A stretch of DNA of 64,000 nt from Clitoria ternatea (GCA_037962975.1 CM075674.1:39074501-39138500); one strand, 5' to 3'. Positions 24,451 through 38,635 are shown, numbered from the stretch's first letter. Program-made: numbers and translations. The notes: a model not told the origin generated them from the sequence alone.

Positions 24451-26333
24451 TACCATTTCTGTTTTAAGTAGTACTCTTAATTTTCATCTTGTAACTATAT
24501 TAAAATAAAATTGATATGTTTTAGAACTCGGAGACGAGGCCTGCATGCATTTACAATAACGAACCAGTATACAAGAGGTAAGGGGGAATGAGATAAGAAT
24601 ATAATATGGAAAGACATAAGAATAATGGGAGGACTCTCCTACTCCTTTTAAATTAAATAATATTATTATTTTGAAATATTAACTTTTAACTTAAAATTTA
24701 TAATAAAATTTAAATTAAATATCTGATGTAACTAACTCTAAAATACTTATGCAAATACCTGGATAACCTATGCGAACTGGACTGAACCTATACAAGGACT
24801 TGGATTATTATGACCTGTATGGACTTATGGACTGAGCTATACCTATGCGAAGATTGAAATATATGGACTTACATAGACCCATGCAAGGAATAGACTATAA
24901 AGACTCAAAATCAATCTTAGTAATCTAAATAACCATTAAGATTTGAATTAGATTATGAGTGATATTTAATTGTGATTAATAATATTTGATGTGATTGATG
25001 ATATTTAGTTATAATTGATAATGCTTGATTTTGATTGATGATTTTGTGATGTGGAGTTTGAGCATATAGCGAACATGACGGAAAGCTAAAACTCAGTAAG
25101 AATTTTCTTACCTTACTCTTTAAATTTTTATTACTTTAAATCTTCTCTTCTTAGAAATTATTTTTATTAACTTTATTTTCAATATTTAGTATAAAAAAAA
25201 TTAGTATTTATTTTAGAAAGAAGACATTTTATAAAAATTAATTTATAACAAATTGAGATAATTAAATCTTGAATTAAAGAAAAATTTTGTAATTTTAAGT
25301 ATTTTTGGTTAATGATTTAAAGATTATTCTCTTTTAATAAAATAAAATTTTCAAAAGAAAATTATTTTATTTTTCCAACTTAATAACTAAAGATATTTGG
25401 AAATAATTGAGAATTTGATCTTGTTAAGATTCAATTTGAGAAAGATTATGTAAAATTTTTATATGAAAAAGTTTTGAGATATTTAAGGCTTAGAAACTCA
25501 ATTTCAGTGAGATTTGAAAACTGTACCAAATTTATTTCTGTTGGACAAAAATTTAGAGAATTGAGAAAATGTACAGTTTATTGAAATGATGTTGTAAACC
25601 TTTAAGGTATTTAATAATTGAGTTTCTAAAAGCCTTAACCAACTAAATACGTGAGTAGTTCATGCATCATAAATCATTAAAGTGAAATTAAATGATATTG
25701 TCTGGAGACGGATTATAGAAACCGAGGATACATTAGAGGAGGCTTAATTACGAGCCTTGGGATAAGAGGGTGTGAAAGGGTGCTTCAGGGGACCTGGGGT
25801 AACTCTCTAGTGTCAAGTACTTTCACAATAAAAACTTTCTCAATCTAACTAGTCTCTAAGTGTTTCCATGTCAGTTGAGCTGTTCATATTATTATTATCC
25901 AGACTTATGGAATAGTATAAACTCCTGGTTGGCCTAGTGCACATTAAAATTTAAGGGCCCATATATATAGGTAAGTTATGATAAAGATATTGCATAACAT
26001 TCATGCATTCATAATTGATTTGTGTTTGTGATTGTGATTGATATTATTATATATTAGTTTGTGAAAACTCTTTGTTGCTTATGTCTTATTTGAGAATATT
26101 ATATTCTATTTCTCACTCCTTTCTTTGTGTTTTTGTTTCATATATTTTAAATTGATGGTTCAGAGGGAAGGATCGAAGAATCTTGGCAGTGAATATAGCA
26201 CGTTCTAGAAAGGGAGCTCAGTATGAATACCGTGGTCCAATGAATAAATAAAGTTATTAAGTAACTGCTTCTGGGCCATGGAGTTTCCTCTCTTTCTTAT
26301 AAAGTTTAATATTTATTTTCTTTGGATGAATGT

Positions 26334-27337
26334 TGTTCTGTCCTGAACCGGGGTTAAGAAATCTGGTATCGGGCCAGTCATAAATAGTAAAAGAAGTGTA
26401 TATCTGAAGGACAGCTCTGTGAGTATCCATTGTGTGTATCCGGTGTCTCTGTATGAAGAGAGCGGTCTGGGCGTCCTGGAGGTCCTTCACACCGTCCTCA
26501 CGCATTAATGTGGGCAAAAGGTGGTGTCACCTGTGAAGATTCTCCGACGCTCAAGTCAGTGAGATATTCCAAGTATGGAATGTAAGAAAATATTAGGGAG
26601 AGAACCCAGAATTGGGAACGGGGAATCATAACCCAGGAGACCCTCTCCAGTCAACTGAAGTGAGTTGTTATACCTGATTGGCTCGGTTTATGAGGACCTG
26701 TTAGTGGGGAACCACCAACCTTCATTATGCAAGTATATTATTGTTTAATGCGTACTCACCAGCATGATTGAGGCAAGTGGACATTTTATATTGAGCGTAG
26801 GCAGAATTGGGCCAGACTTAGGGGACAAGTTGATCATTCCCAGGAGCAGATTTGGCTAGTAGCGTGGAAATAGAATTATTGATCGGTCCCTATAGCAATG
26901 CCCATCGTCTTTGTTGGGTGACGTATATGTTATCCGGTGTCATGGTGTTATCCGGACTAACCAGTGCAGGGAGAATGCCTGACTCGGAATTAGAGTCTGG
27001 ATGTATACCGATGACACTGATTGTATATTATAGAATAAAAACCGGTTGATTGGTCTGGATCAGCTTCTCAATAACAGGTGAAAGGAGAATGGATGAGGTA
27101 TCCGATATCTTGATTACTACTTCGGATAATCCGGTATAGCTGCAGACTGAGTCGGTATCTTGTGATACAGATTGAGGCCGGCTAATCATTTTTACCGACT
27201 GGATCATTGTCCAGCGGTATACTAATGATCTGTCCAGTGGTATATCGACTGGATCATTATCTAATGATACCGATTGAACTCTAAGCCGGCTAAGATAATT
27301 ATCTCTTAGTCTTAGGACCGGTATCCAGACCGGATCA
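26334..27337 (-). repeat. 3' LTR of element A (left)
   Basis: 1004 bp, near-identical by eye to 58556-59560. TG...CA ends. Contains repeated TATCCGG-type words and CTGGATCATTGTC repeats. Confidence 0.92.
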
Positions 27338-27339
27338 TA

Positions 27340-27355
27340 TGTCCCCTAGCTTATA
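27340..27355 (-). other. Probable polypurine tract of element A
   Basis: Read on the minus strand, AGCTAGGGGACATA directly precedes the LTR start TGATCCGG. Weakly purine-rich but in the right place. Confidence 0.45.
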
Positions 27356-27469
27356 TGAGGGACTTATGAAGTTGCTCATATGAGCTATACAACCTGCGAA
27401 AAGTATGGATGCCGGTGTTACCTGTAAAAAATATCTTTGCAGTACCTGTTAGCTGTTGAATATTGTCTC

Positions 27470-28310
27470 CGAGCATTATTGAATGATCGGTTCCGAGTGA
27501 ACATTTGACTCTGAATGAGTGATTCGAGCAAATATTTGACTCTGAGTGAGTGATTCTGAGTGAATTTGGTTCTAGACATGTCACTCGGGAAATTCCATTT
27601 CTTGTAATCTCCTTGTGCTGTTCGGTAAAAGTATGTACATTTTATCCGAGTCTTTTATTTTTCATGTCGAGGTCTTGTGTTTTGTCTTGAAAATTCTAAG
27701 TGATACTTCCAGGTTGAAGATTTCTGATTGATCGTTCCCTGGGTGGAAGATTCCGGTTGATTGTTCCCCGGGTGGAAGATTTTGAGTGATCGTTCTCCGG
27801 GTGGAAGATTTCGAGTGATCGTTCCCTGGGTGGAAGATCTCCGAGTAATTCCTCGGGGGATATTTCCGAGTGATTCTTCAACAGCGATCGATTTAATCCT
27901 CTTAGCCGTACTCGAAGTTTGATTCTGTCCCTGAGTTTTCATTCGGTTGGCAAGTTTCTGAGTGTTACTTTCCTGAGTTGGTGTGTCTCCGAGTGCAACA
28001 CTACTAATTGGGATTGCACTGAGTGAGACATTTTCGACTTCCACGTGGTATGGCCCCAAGGGAGGAATTTCCGATCTCCACGTGGTATGGTACCGAGTGA
28101 AGGATTTCCGACCTCCACTTGGTATTACACCGAGTGAAGGATTTCTGAGTGGGCCATTTCTAGGGGAAGTACTTCTGGTCAAAAGAAGGCTTTGATTTCG
28201 AATGAGTACGTTTTGGGTATAGATATTCTCGAGTGAATAATTCGAGTCTAACTTTGAATTTGAAGTGTTTCCGAGTGAAGAATTTCCGGGGGAAATACTT
28301 CTGAGCGAAT
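27470..28310. repeat. Degenerate TCCGAGTGA-type array inside element A
   Basis: Repeated CCGAGTGA and GATCGTTCCCTGGGTGGAAG units; at 27730-27850 the latter form about four tandem copies of roughly 35 bp. The frames across it are repeat artefacts with no domain. Confidence 0.75.
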
Positions 28311-28429
28311 TTGAAGTTATGCTTGGAGTTCTGTTTAATCCTACAATCCAAGCCTTCGACGGGGGTTCGATTTGGTCCTACAACACATGTCTTCAATGGC
28401 GTTTGGTTTAATCCTACTAGCCTTCTTCA

Positions 28430-28908
28430 ATCGGTGTTGGATTTTACTCATTCATCGGCCTCGTCAATCTACTCGGGGTTCAACGTGGTCTTGAAGAAGA
28501 ACCAGCTTACTGCGCCCAAGCCTTCATTCAGTGTTGGATTTTACCCATTCACCGTTCTTCTTCAATCGGTGTTGGATTTTACCCATTCACCGTTCTTCAC
28601 ACTTTGTGTTGGATTTTACCCATTCACCGTTCTTCACAACCGGTGTTGGATTTTACCCATTCACCGGCCTTCAAATGGGGTTCAGTGCAATCCTACAACC
28701 CATTTCCTGAGGTTCGGTTCAATCCTACAACCCAGGTCTTCACCGGTGTTTAGCCAAACTTACTAACCTTACCCAGAGTTTGGTTTAATCCTATAATCTG
28801 GGCCTTCAATCGGTGTTGGATTTTACCCATTCACCGTTCTTCACAACCGTTGTTGGATTTTACCCATTCACTATTCTTCACAACCGGTGTTGGATTTTAC
28901 CCATTCAC
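28430..28908. repeat. 36-37-bp tandem repeat interrupted by an insertion
   Basis: Units contain GTGTTGGATTTTACCCATTC followed by ACCGTTCTTCACAACC. The array resumes at 56601-56655 beyond the nested element, whose TTCAC target duplication is a part of the unit. Confidence 0.88.
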
Positions 28909-30014
28909 TGTAACACCCCTGATTTCCTGTACTCGAATCTCGAAGTGTTCATCATAATTAATAAAAATGTGAGTAAATTTTTCGCATTTGAAAACATTTC
29001 TAATGCACTCCCATGACCACATCAAGACCCAAGTCACAAAAAACCAAAGAGTGAGATTATATACCCTAAAGCTGGATCGATAAGTAAATTGCCCATAAAG
29101 GTATACAAAATAATAGAGTATACAGCGGAAGAATATGTATACTGGGCACACGCCTAGTCCCATATATGACGATATAAGAAAAGGCTAGGCTAGCATGCAA
29201 TGGCATATTATAAGCCTATTAAGCAACCATCATCATTTTACATGACTACATAAGCATGCGGTGCCTAAGTTATAGTTATATATATACATAAATACATTCA
29301 AATACATTCGGGAATCTTTCCCCCGACTATATCAATCATCAATGCTCATCATTCAATTCTTTAAATCTTCTACTATACATCAAATCATTTCTTACATTGT
29401 ATATATGTATTCATCATCCACAAATTCAAAAGATTATCTTATACATACTCAAAAATCTCTAAATCATCTATATCATCACATACAATTTAGTCATTACACA
29501 AGAATCCATAAATGATGCCGGCCAAGGCATTTTCTCTACCACTATTTTACCTTCATCTAAGCTTTAATTGAAATCCGAATTCATCCTATGGTAACCTGCA
29601 TCACAAAGCTAAAAAGGAGACCACATGGGAGAGTGAGTTATACATTCAAAATGACGAATAACATATATATTGTGATCATGTGTATATGCATACAAACATC
29701 ATGTGTGCTTTGCTATCAAATTATCAAATTATTATTCATTAATCATCTCATCGTTAGAATAGGCATACAAGCCTCATAAATCACAATTCATATCATAATA
29801 AGCACAACATGTACACAATCACATACACCAATACTTTGCCACTTATCCATAAGGGCATTTATATCCATTTTCATCATTAATTCATTGAGGTTTCACTTAA
29901 ATACCTCCTCGCAAGGGGTTTCTCAACACTCGTGGTCATCCCATCTCAAATGCCATGGTCTTTAAACAAATGCATATGTCAACTGTTTAATGCATATGCA
30001 ACAGATCCGATTTC

Positions 30015-30340
30015 ATATCACGGGTGATCGCAACCACCATAATCAATCATTCATAATCATTGGTTTCCCGCCTCGCAAGGGGTACTCCCGCCTCATGATC
30101 GCAACCATGGGCATCATAGGTGCTCGCAAGCCCTTTATCATATCAAATACCTAGTGATCGCAACCACTGGCTCATCATCATACAATGGTCCCCGTAGGGC
30201 CTTTCACATTCCATAATCAGGTGATCGCAACCACGGACACAATATCATATCATCATCACATTGGTTTCCCGCCTCGTAAGGGGTACTCCCTTCATAGAAT
30301 CCCGCAGGATCTTTCATCATTGTGATCGCAACCACATAAT
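30015..30340 (-). repeat. GTGATCGCAACCAC dispersed series
   Basis: About eight copies of GATCGCAACCA(C/T) with interspersed CGCCTCGCAAGGGGTACTCC; repeated at about 52565-52880 in the other LTR. Confidence 0.75.
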
Positions 30341-32400
30341 ACCAATGCTATGCCATACCATGAATGCAAGATGCAATAATGTATATGCTCAACGACCTCG
30401 CAAGGATATCTCACCCTCTCAATTAGGGATATAATTTAATCTGGCATTTTCAAGAATCATATATTTATTTACAAGCCCCTCAAGGCATATCGTTAATATA
30501 ATTAGCATTCGATGGCATACAAACATTCACAAGGCCTCTCAAGGCACAACATACATATAATAGGCACTTCAATAGCCACAACATCATTCATGACAATCCA
30601 CACGTAGATGTCTAAAGGCATAGCAATAATCATAACATCAAGTCACACATGTAACAACAAGGTGTTTTTCGGAATATAAAAATATATATATAGCAATCAT
30701 CATTGCCACTGCACATACAAATCAATTACTTGTATCAACCACTAGGGTATCATAATATTTCATATTATCCATCAATATCATTTTATATTCATTGGTGAAT
30801 TCCAACCCGTTACAAGGGTATCATAATAAATCTCAATAATTATAAGATTGTCATTTCACTTAATTCAATACATATACATGACAAGGCAAGCATGAGTATC
30901 CATCACATACAACAATCACTATTAAATTTACTCATGCAATTTGAATGTTAACTCCTCTCCTACCTTGAGGGAAGAGCCGAACCATTCTAATGCTCCAAAG
31001 TTTCTTTGCACCATCCGGAATACGATCTACATAATTTACATATGCATTTATACAATTAATAAGCCATCTCAAGGCATTCCTCTTAACTTTTAAACACTTT
31101 CTAGTTTATCATCAAGTCCTAGACTTGATAAACACCAAGTTATATATTTGTATTAGGCTTCGGGAATTCCTTTCCCAAAGCCAAGATCCTCTAGATCTTA
31201 AAGGTTTACTAATCCAACAACATCATCATCTTATCCATTACATAACGTAATCTCAAATCACATCGATCCTTCAAATGTCATCATTGTCACTTAAGGCTCA
31301 ACACAAGTTATTCGTGTTTCTCTTAAACCATCCTTACTATCAAATTCTAATGATAACATCATAGCCTATCAATTCACCAACTAATATGTATATCCATTGA
31401 TTTTACCATTAAGGGTTATCTACAATGTTCATCATTATTCATCACTATAACTAACAACATACATATTAAACATCACCTATTCACTTCCAATTCAACCTTC
31501 AAGTCATAATATATACATATTTTCCCAAATTCTTAAGGTAAGGGTTTTCATTAAAACCCAACAACTATTACCAATACTCATTAATCACCATCAATGGCCA
31601 TTTCTTATCATTAATATCATTCACTATCATCATTAAACATACTTTGTATTCATAATTTATATTTCCCCCAATTTATTAAAGTTAGGGTTTCACTAGAACC
31701 CATCAACATCATAATTGTTCATTTATTTTCCACCCATCCAAGTATTAATTCATGCATCTCTATAATAACCCACTATTAAAGCCATAATAACAATACCCCA
31801 CCTAGGGTTTCCTCACTTTAAGCTTCTCCCAACAACCCATATACACAATAAATACTCCCCCAAAACCAATAACCCAAAATCTAGGGCATAAACTCATAAA
31901 GAATGGTGAGGAACTTACCTCACCCAAGAGTTGGCCATGAGCTCCCAAGGAAAAGAGAGATCCACATGAAAATAAAGGAGAAGAGGGGAAGAGAATCCAA
32001 CCATGAGCTTCTCCCTTGAGCCTCCATGAAAACAAATATGGGAGAGGGTAAGAAAGCTCCACACGGTTTTGGTTTTTGGAGAGAAGAAAAGAGGAGATGG
32101 GAAGGGAAGAAGACGAAGAAGAAGGGTGAAGAAGGGAGAGGAAGAAGTGACGTAAAAATGGGAGAAAGTGAGAGTTTTATGATTTAATATATTCTTCCCA
32201 TTAAAATCTCACTGTTATAATTAAGATGGCAACCCAACAATCCATCATGTCATTTTATATTTACATTAATGCCCTTACATGACTCCTCGGTATCTAATAA
32301 AATAAGGGGAAAAGGGTCCAATACTATCAGAACCGAGCAAAAGAAGGGTCAATATAATTAAACCGAGAGAAAAGAGGAGAAAAACACAATCAGGGTGTCA

Positions 32401-32620
32401 CTCGCTCAAGCGAAACCCACTTCGCTTGAGCGAGACAGCCTATCTCGCTTGAGTGTCTCAGTTCGCTCAGGCGGAAACGTTCCAGTAAGCATTTCCAAAT
32501 GCATTCGCTCGAGCGAGGTTCCCCTTCAACTAGCCACTCGCTCGGGCAAGAATTGACCAGTATCTATTTTCACATTAACTCGCTTGAGCGAGATATCCAT
32601 TCGCTTAGGCGAATCCGACA
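32401..32620. repeat. Hairpin array CTCGCTTGAGCGAG, left LTR
   Basis: Seven or more copies of CTCGCTYGAGCGA-type inverted repeats, spaced 20-50 bp; the matching array is at 54955-55175. Confidence 0.88.
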
Positions 32621-32639
32621 AGAAGTCATCCTTCCCAGC

Positions 32640-33540
32640 ACTCGGGTTCCTGTTGGCAGAATACCCCAAAACCGACCCACATTCATTCGGCTTTTACTCG
32701 GTAAAAATCAACCAGATCTGAGTCATCTCACACTCGGCTTCCCTCTTGACATACCAATCTAGACCGATCCATTTTTCATTCAACCAACTCATTCAGGGCT
32801 GACTCATACTCGCATAGTCTATCACTCGGGATCCAGAGTTCCATTCACTCGAGAACAACCCGTCATATATACTTGGTCATTTATATTCTATCCTCAAGGG
32901 TCACACTTATACAATCCACTCGGTAAATAAAGGTAATCCCACTCGGAATCCATAAACCTTCCTCACTCAGAATATTTCCCAATTAAACACCACTCGGTGT
33001 ATCACAACCATAATTCACTTGGAATGTATTCCACATTCACCACTCGGCATAATTACACTTCTCTCACTCAGAGAATACTCAATCTCCTTCCCCTTGGGAA
33101 GGTTCCCAACAGTCAAGTTCTAATCGAGTTTATTCTAATCATAACTCACTCAGGGAATCCATTAAGTCCCACCCGGACTTGTTCAGATCCTAACCACTCG
33201 GGGTATAAAACCTCATTCACTAGGAAGAAGTTCACTCGGATTTCCACTCGAGAATATTCAAACTCTTTCCCCACTCGGGGTTTACCCATATTTTCACTCG
33301 GTAAAAGGCCACCCTGTGATCCTCACTCAGTGTCATTTCCACTCGGAGTTACACTCATAGAGAGGCTCCACTCGGAATGAGTTACCTTGAACTCAGATAT
33401 TTTCACTCAGAACACAACTGCTAGGAATATCATACAGGAAGACCTCTCACTCGGAATCTTATCCACTCCACAGTCGGAGGGTTCTGCCTTGGCATAGCCC
33501 ACTCGGAATTTCACTCGGAAATTCACTACAAATCCTGAAT
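32640..33540. repeat. CACTCGGA degenerate array, left LTR
   Basis: Several dozen copies of CACTCGG(A/G), i.e. TCCGAGTG in the sense of the minus-strand element. Counterpart at 55195-56085. Confidence 0.85.
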
Positions 33541-33613
33541 TATTTTCTAAGTCCCCTCTCAAGTGAAATTTCATCCAGAATCCTACTTACTCACCATACA
33601 CACATCACACTGT

Positions 33614-33805
33614 ACTCGCTCGAGCTGATTCCTCACTCGCCTGGGCGAACGCATTCCTCAGACCCTTCGCTCGGGTGAGACTCTATTCGCCTGAGCGAAT
33701 TTCCTCCAGAGAGCAAACACTGATACTGTGAATTCCTTCCAGAGAGCAACACTAATACATGGCAATTTTGCTTGAGCGAAATTCACCTACGCCTGAGCGA
33801 AAATT
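33614..33805. repeat. Second hairpin array, left LTR
   Basis: Copies such as CTCGCCTGGGCGA, TTCGCCTGAGCGAA and CTCGCTCGAG. The matching array in the right LTR (56170-56430) carries two additional hairpins in a roughly 70-bp segment. Confidence 0.85.
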
Positions 33806-33976
33806 GCCCAGAAGCCATTATAGGAAACGTAAATTCCACACAGCTCAACTTATGAAATCTTATTTTAAGCCAATTTCATCATGTCCAAGCTATCATGTAC
33901 ATCATATAAAGCATATATAACTTGTTCCTAAGCATTTTCATTAATTATTCATTTTTATAAAATTTGGGATGTTACA

Positions 33977-35996
33977 ATTCACCCCACCTAAAAAGAATTT
34001 CGTACTCGAAATTCAGCATTGGTACACATATCACAAGGCCATACCTCAGGTCACACATCAACAGGGTTCAATGATACCATAGAATAACATTGGACTTCTC
34101 AAAGTCCATCAAGACATGTTCATCATCACTTCATCATTCTTAACATAAAATTTCTACATCAAGCGTGTCATATATTATCAATTATAACCCGTCCAACAGA
34201 GCTCGCATGTTCATACTCAGTATGACCAGATAGGCTCAGTACATTTACCATAAGCAGCTACAATCCCTACACTTGCCTGGCCTATGTGTTGCTGTATCCA
34301 ACATACAGGAAGACGTCCCAATCCTGTAGTGGTTACCATAAACACATAAAGTCGGTGCATAAGTGCATGTTGCCACAATGCCTATGGCATGTAAGACCAT
34401 ATCGGGACCAGTACTTTGTATTCCCATTGCTCATGTCGGTCATACATACTCAAACAATATCAGTCTATATAAGACTTGGTGACAATCTTCACCAGTCCAC
34501 AACCAAAATACTCATATTTCATCATCACTATATAGATAATTTGGCATCTATCATGCCATATCAATCATCAAATTTTAGCTAACTTCATCATCAATCGTGT
34601 ACCAATCATAAATTTTCAATCATCACAAGGTAAATACCCTATCCTTGGGTTTCATCCATCCAAATCCATGCTCAAATAGTCTAAAATTCCTGTCTCACTT
34701 ACATATTTATTGGCTATAAATCAATTTGAGTCTTTAAAGATTCACCACACTCTTATCAAATAGGCTACATAATCGTACAATAAGCCTTCACATTAGGAAT
34801 TCTCCTCATATCTTACAACTAAAGTCCATGAATTGGACCTACAATTCACGTAGTATAATATCACTATGTGTTTTCCATCATCAATATAGCACCCTTCAAA
34901 TAAAATAAGGGGGTTATGACATAATCAAATTCTATTCACCAATTCACAATCATATATATCATCTCTAATTACATCATCATCCATGATTATTCCAATGACC
35001 ATGATCTCAAAGGCACATAATTTAGCCCACTACCATGCCACAAAATCATTTACCAATTTCAATATCTCATCATACTCCAAATTCAACATGATTATTCATC
35101 AATCATCAAGGTTACCTATCACCCATTGTGGAGTTCCCACACACAACATCCTTAGATATAGCTCACAAAACAACATAGACCCTAGACCATCATAGGGTCT
35201 ATTAAATTAATTCTCTATAATAATTGAGCATGCAAGATCATACCAAGTCAATCTAGGTCATCACACCTAGTGGGTTATAATCAATTTAATTATTCACTCA
35301 GTTTTCACACACCAAAATCGAGACATAACCCAATTTAACATATTCAAATTCATATTTAATCACTTATCACATATTCAAATTCTCAATCTAGGGAAATACA
35401 ACAAATTACTTATATCATATAACACATAGGGTTCTTATGCCAAAGGATATAAAATCCATCCTTCATAAATGGCACACCCAAACATTTAAATTCAAACATA
35501 TCCATACTAGGGAATTATTCAATATTATTCATTCATTCAACTCATCATGTGAGTTTCATTTCATTTAACAAACATTCCTTGGCTAAAAGCCACAGGCATA
35601 ATGCATATAGGGACCTAACCACAATTCATATTTCAGGTGCATATGCACATCAAGATCTCAACAGGTATGGTCTATTACTACTATATCAATTTCTTTCTCA
35701 ATATTCCCTATCGTAATCAACATACAACATAGGTCCATCATTAAATCAATATATATATATATATCACATCCATGATCAATACATGGCATTAAATCATCAT
35801 CATATCAATTCATATCTCATATCTTATATTCACATCTTAATATTTCATTCCCATGATTAACATTCAATCATGGATTCATCATCAAATCAATTTGCATTAT
35901 ATATATCAACATCAATGCACAATAACAATATATTCATCATTTGAAGGTAATAGGGTAAGGAACTTGGCCGGTCTTACACAATACATACATCCAGCA
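33977..35996 (-). other. LARD-like interior, 3' part: polypurine tract then non-coding DNA
   Basis: On the minus strand TTTTTAGGTGGGGTGAAT (33977-33994) directly precedes the LTR and serves as the polypurine tract. The remaining 2 kb is AT-rich, with short frames only and no recognisable protein domain. The element-B target CAGCA is at 35992-35996. Confidence 0.75.
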
Positions 35997-36685
35997 TGTC
36001 GCGACCGGGATCGCGGCGGGATGGCCGACCCTTAAAACGAAAACGGGTTTCGAAATCCTTTCGAAAAGAAAAAAAAACAGGGAGTCGCCACCAATATTTT
36101 TTAGGATAAAAATATCGGGAAAAACCTTTTTTAAAACACTGGTTATGAAAAATAAAATTCTAAGTTCGGGAGTCGAATTACAGGTGAGGAAGGTATTAGC
36201 ACCTCACAATTGTCCGTTATAAAATGGTTACCTCAAATTGATAGCGCTTATTTCAAAATAATCTAGAAATTATTTTAACTTCTTTTATGAAAAGAAACAT
36301 ACAAAACAACAAAAGAAACACAAACAGACAAAACAGACTAAATAGTTAGAGTAAAAGTTTGATCAAACAGTGACAGTAAGAAAGAAAAAAACAGCGACGA
36401 TAGAAGTCTGAATAGTGACAGTAAATAAAATAGAAGGTTTAAACAGTAACAGTAAGAAATGACAAAGCAATGACAGTGAAAAACTCGATAAAACAATGAC
36501 AATAAGAAGCTTAACAAAACAATAATAAGAAACGACACACAGTGATCGTAAAAAAAAAACTTAGCAGAATATCGACAGTAGGAAAGTAAAAAAAAACAAT
36601 AACAATAGGAAATGGCAAACAAAGACAATAAGAAACTTCACAAAATAACATCAGTAAGAAAAAGTAAAATAAAGTGAAAGTAAAG

Positions 36686-36985
36686 GTTAACAGGACGTCT
36701 CATCCAAATTAACCTTAATTTGTATATAAATTTAAACATTAAAATAAAAAATAAAATTGATTAAGAAAATATTATTTTTTAATAAAATATAAAAAGTATG
36801 AGATTAACAAGACGTCGCGTCTAAATTAACCTCATTTTAAAGAAAACATTATTTTAAATAAAAATATTAAAACATGAGATTAACAAGACGTCGCGTCTAA
36901 ATTAACCTCATTTCAAAGAAAATATTATTTTAAATAAAAATATGAGATTAACAAGACGTCGCGTCTAAATTAACCTCTTTGCGAC
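36686..36985. repeat. AGACG-TCG-CGTCT repeat units in the element B LTR
   Basis: Four units of 68-76 bp, each with ATTAACAAGACG, a TCG loop, CGTCTAAATTAACCTC; the first is decayed. Counterparts are at about 49030-49345. Confidence 0.85.
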
Positions 36986-38291
36986 AATAAAGTTTAAAAT
37001 ATTGACTATATAAAATTAATTAAAATAATAGCAGAGACAGAGAAATTAGTAATGAAAAAGTGGGCCCGACAGGAATTGATTCCCGCTCCTACGTATTCTC
37101 AAATGTATTGAGAAATCAGGGTTACGTAGTTCTTTGGAAAATTAATTTTGAAAGAAAAATATTTAAATTATTTTTGATTGATTTTGTTTTTTAATAATGA
37201 AAGGAAATTCATGAGGAAGGAGAAATACAAGGCGAAGAAGATCGCACGTGCATAAACCTTTGAGATCCTATAAAGCCGATGTAGGCAAAAGTGATTTTTG
37301 CACGACATTGCTTATAAGATTTGATTTAGTATAAGAGATTATTTATTTTTATAAAAGATATGTCTAGATTTTAAGTTTAACACAAATAGAGAAACATTTA
37401 ATATTTATTCTAAGAAGCATTTTTAGATTTTTACTACAAATAAAACAATTTACTTTCTATTTTTGAGAAAAAGATCTTAGATTTTAATATCTTTATTTTC
37501 ACCATAAACAAAAGCTATTTAGATATATTTAGAAAAAAATATTTTTGGAATTTTGTGATTTTTATTTCACTTCTAACAAAAATCTATTAAATTTAAAAAT
37601 AATTTTATTTTAATTTAACTAAAACTGAAAATTCATTTTTTTATTTTCTTTATTTATTTATTTTTTAAAATATATATATTACTATTTTATTATTATTATT
37701 TTTATCAACATAAAAAAAAAGATTGGGCTTTAAGAGCCTATTTTCTAAAAAAAAATGAAGGGTGGTAATAGAAATGGGCCTCACTAGCTGAGGCCCAAAA
37801 CTAATAAAACCCTAAACTAAAACAAAAGAGAAGGAAGAGAAATAAGAGAAGAAGAGAAGAGAAAGGGTGGGGGGCGGCGGCGGCAGAGAGAGAGAGAGGA
37901 AGGAAGGGAGAGAAAGAGAGGGGGTAGACCGAGAGAGGGAAAGACCAGAGGGAGACCGACAGTTGGCGTCACTCGCGAGGGGGTCTGTCGCGTGGTGGAG
38001 GTCGCCGGAGGGGTCTGGTCGGTGTGGTGGAGGTCACCGGAGATGGTGGTCTCGGAGAAGAAGATGACCGAACTGGTGGCGTCGGTCACGCGAGGAAGAA
38101 GATCTGGTAGCCGGTGGAGGTTCTGATGGAGAAGATGACCGGCAATGGCTACCTTGCCATTTCTTGCTCCCTTTTTATTTTCTTACTTTTGGTGTATTTT
38201 TGGTTGTTTTTTTCTGTTTGGTAATTATTTTTACTGGTTATGTTTTTTCTCTTTGCTGTTGGTGAATGGAGGAAGATAGGGATGAAGGAGA

Positions 38292-38297
<6 letters not shown>

Positions 38298-38333
<36 letters not shown>
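38298..38333. repeat. (GA)n microsatellite
   Basis: Uninterrupted GA dinucleotides; interrupted counterpart at about 50633-50669 in the right LTR. Confidence 0.9.
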
Positions 38334-38336
<3 letters not shown>

Positions 38337-38608
38337 GGAGAGGGGTGAGTGACAGGGAAGGAGAGGGTGACGAAGAGGGAGTGAGTGACGGAGAAGGAGA
38401 AGGGAGATCGGAGAGGGGGTGAGTGGCGGTGGAGAAGAGAGAAGAAGTGGAGTCACTTTGTCCTTCGGTGATGATGAAGTTAAGGTGATGAAGGTGATGG
38501 AGTTGGGAGACAGCTTCTGGATTCCGCTTCAGGATTTCCGGAGTGGGGGCAGGAAATTATTATTTTTATTATTTAATAATTAAAAAAAAGCAGCATTTGG
38601 TGTTTACA

Positions 38609-38635
38609 GCTGCCCCTCTTTACTTTCTTTTCACA
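38609..38635 (-). other. Polypurine tract of element B
   Basis: On the minus strand GAAAGTAAAGAGGGGCAGC lies immediately before the LTR start TGTAAACACC. Confidence 0.8.

Larger units (their letters stand above)
28909..33976 (-). repeat. 3' LTR of the LARD-like element (left)
   Basis: 5068 bp. Contains a GTGATCGCAACCAC series (about 30015-30340), a minus-strand GGGTGAGGTAAG donor-like word near 31912, hairpin arrays at 32401-32620 and 33614-33805, and a CACTCGGA array at 32640-33540. No gene; open frames around 32500-33400 are repeat artefacts. Confidence 0.93.
35997..38608 (-). repeat. 3' LTR of element B (left)
   Basis: 2612 bp, near-identical to 48347-50943. It contains AGACGTCGCGTCT inverted repeats (36810-36822, 36886-36898, 36954-36966) and a (GA)n tract (38298-38333). 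A 33-bp segment near 38005-38037 is tandemly duplicated here but single in the other LTR. Confidence 0.92.

Noticed and set aside
28311..28766. 151-residue plus-strand frame
   Set aside because: Crosses the 36-37-bp tandem array (repeated VGFYPFTVL-type peptides) and is antisense to element A.
32997..33380. 127-residue frame and its copy at 55553-55936
   Set aside because: Duplicate only because LTRs are duplicated; composed of CACTCGG repeats with no domain.
37817..38456. Frames of 60-90 residues on both strands in the element B LTR
   Set aside because: Low-complexity GA/CT-rich sequence within an LTR; Ser/Pro/Leu or Arg/Glu/Gly runs only.
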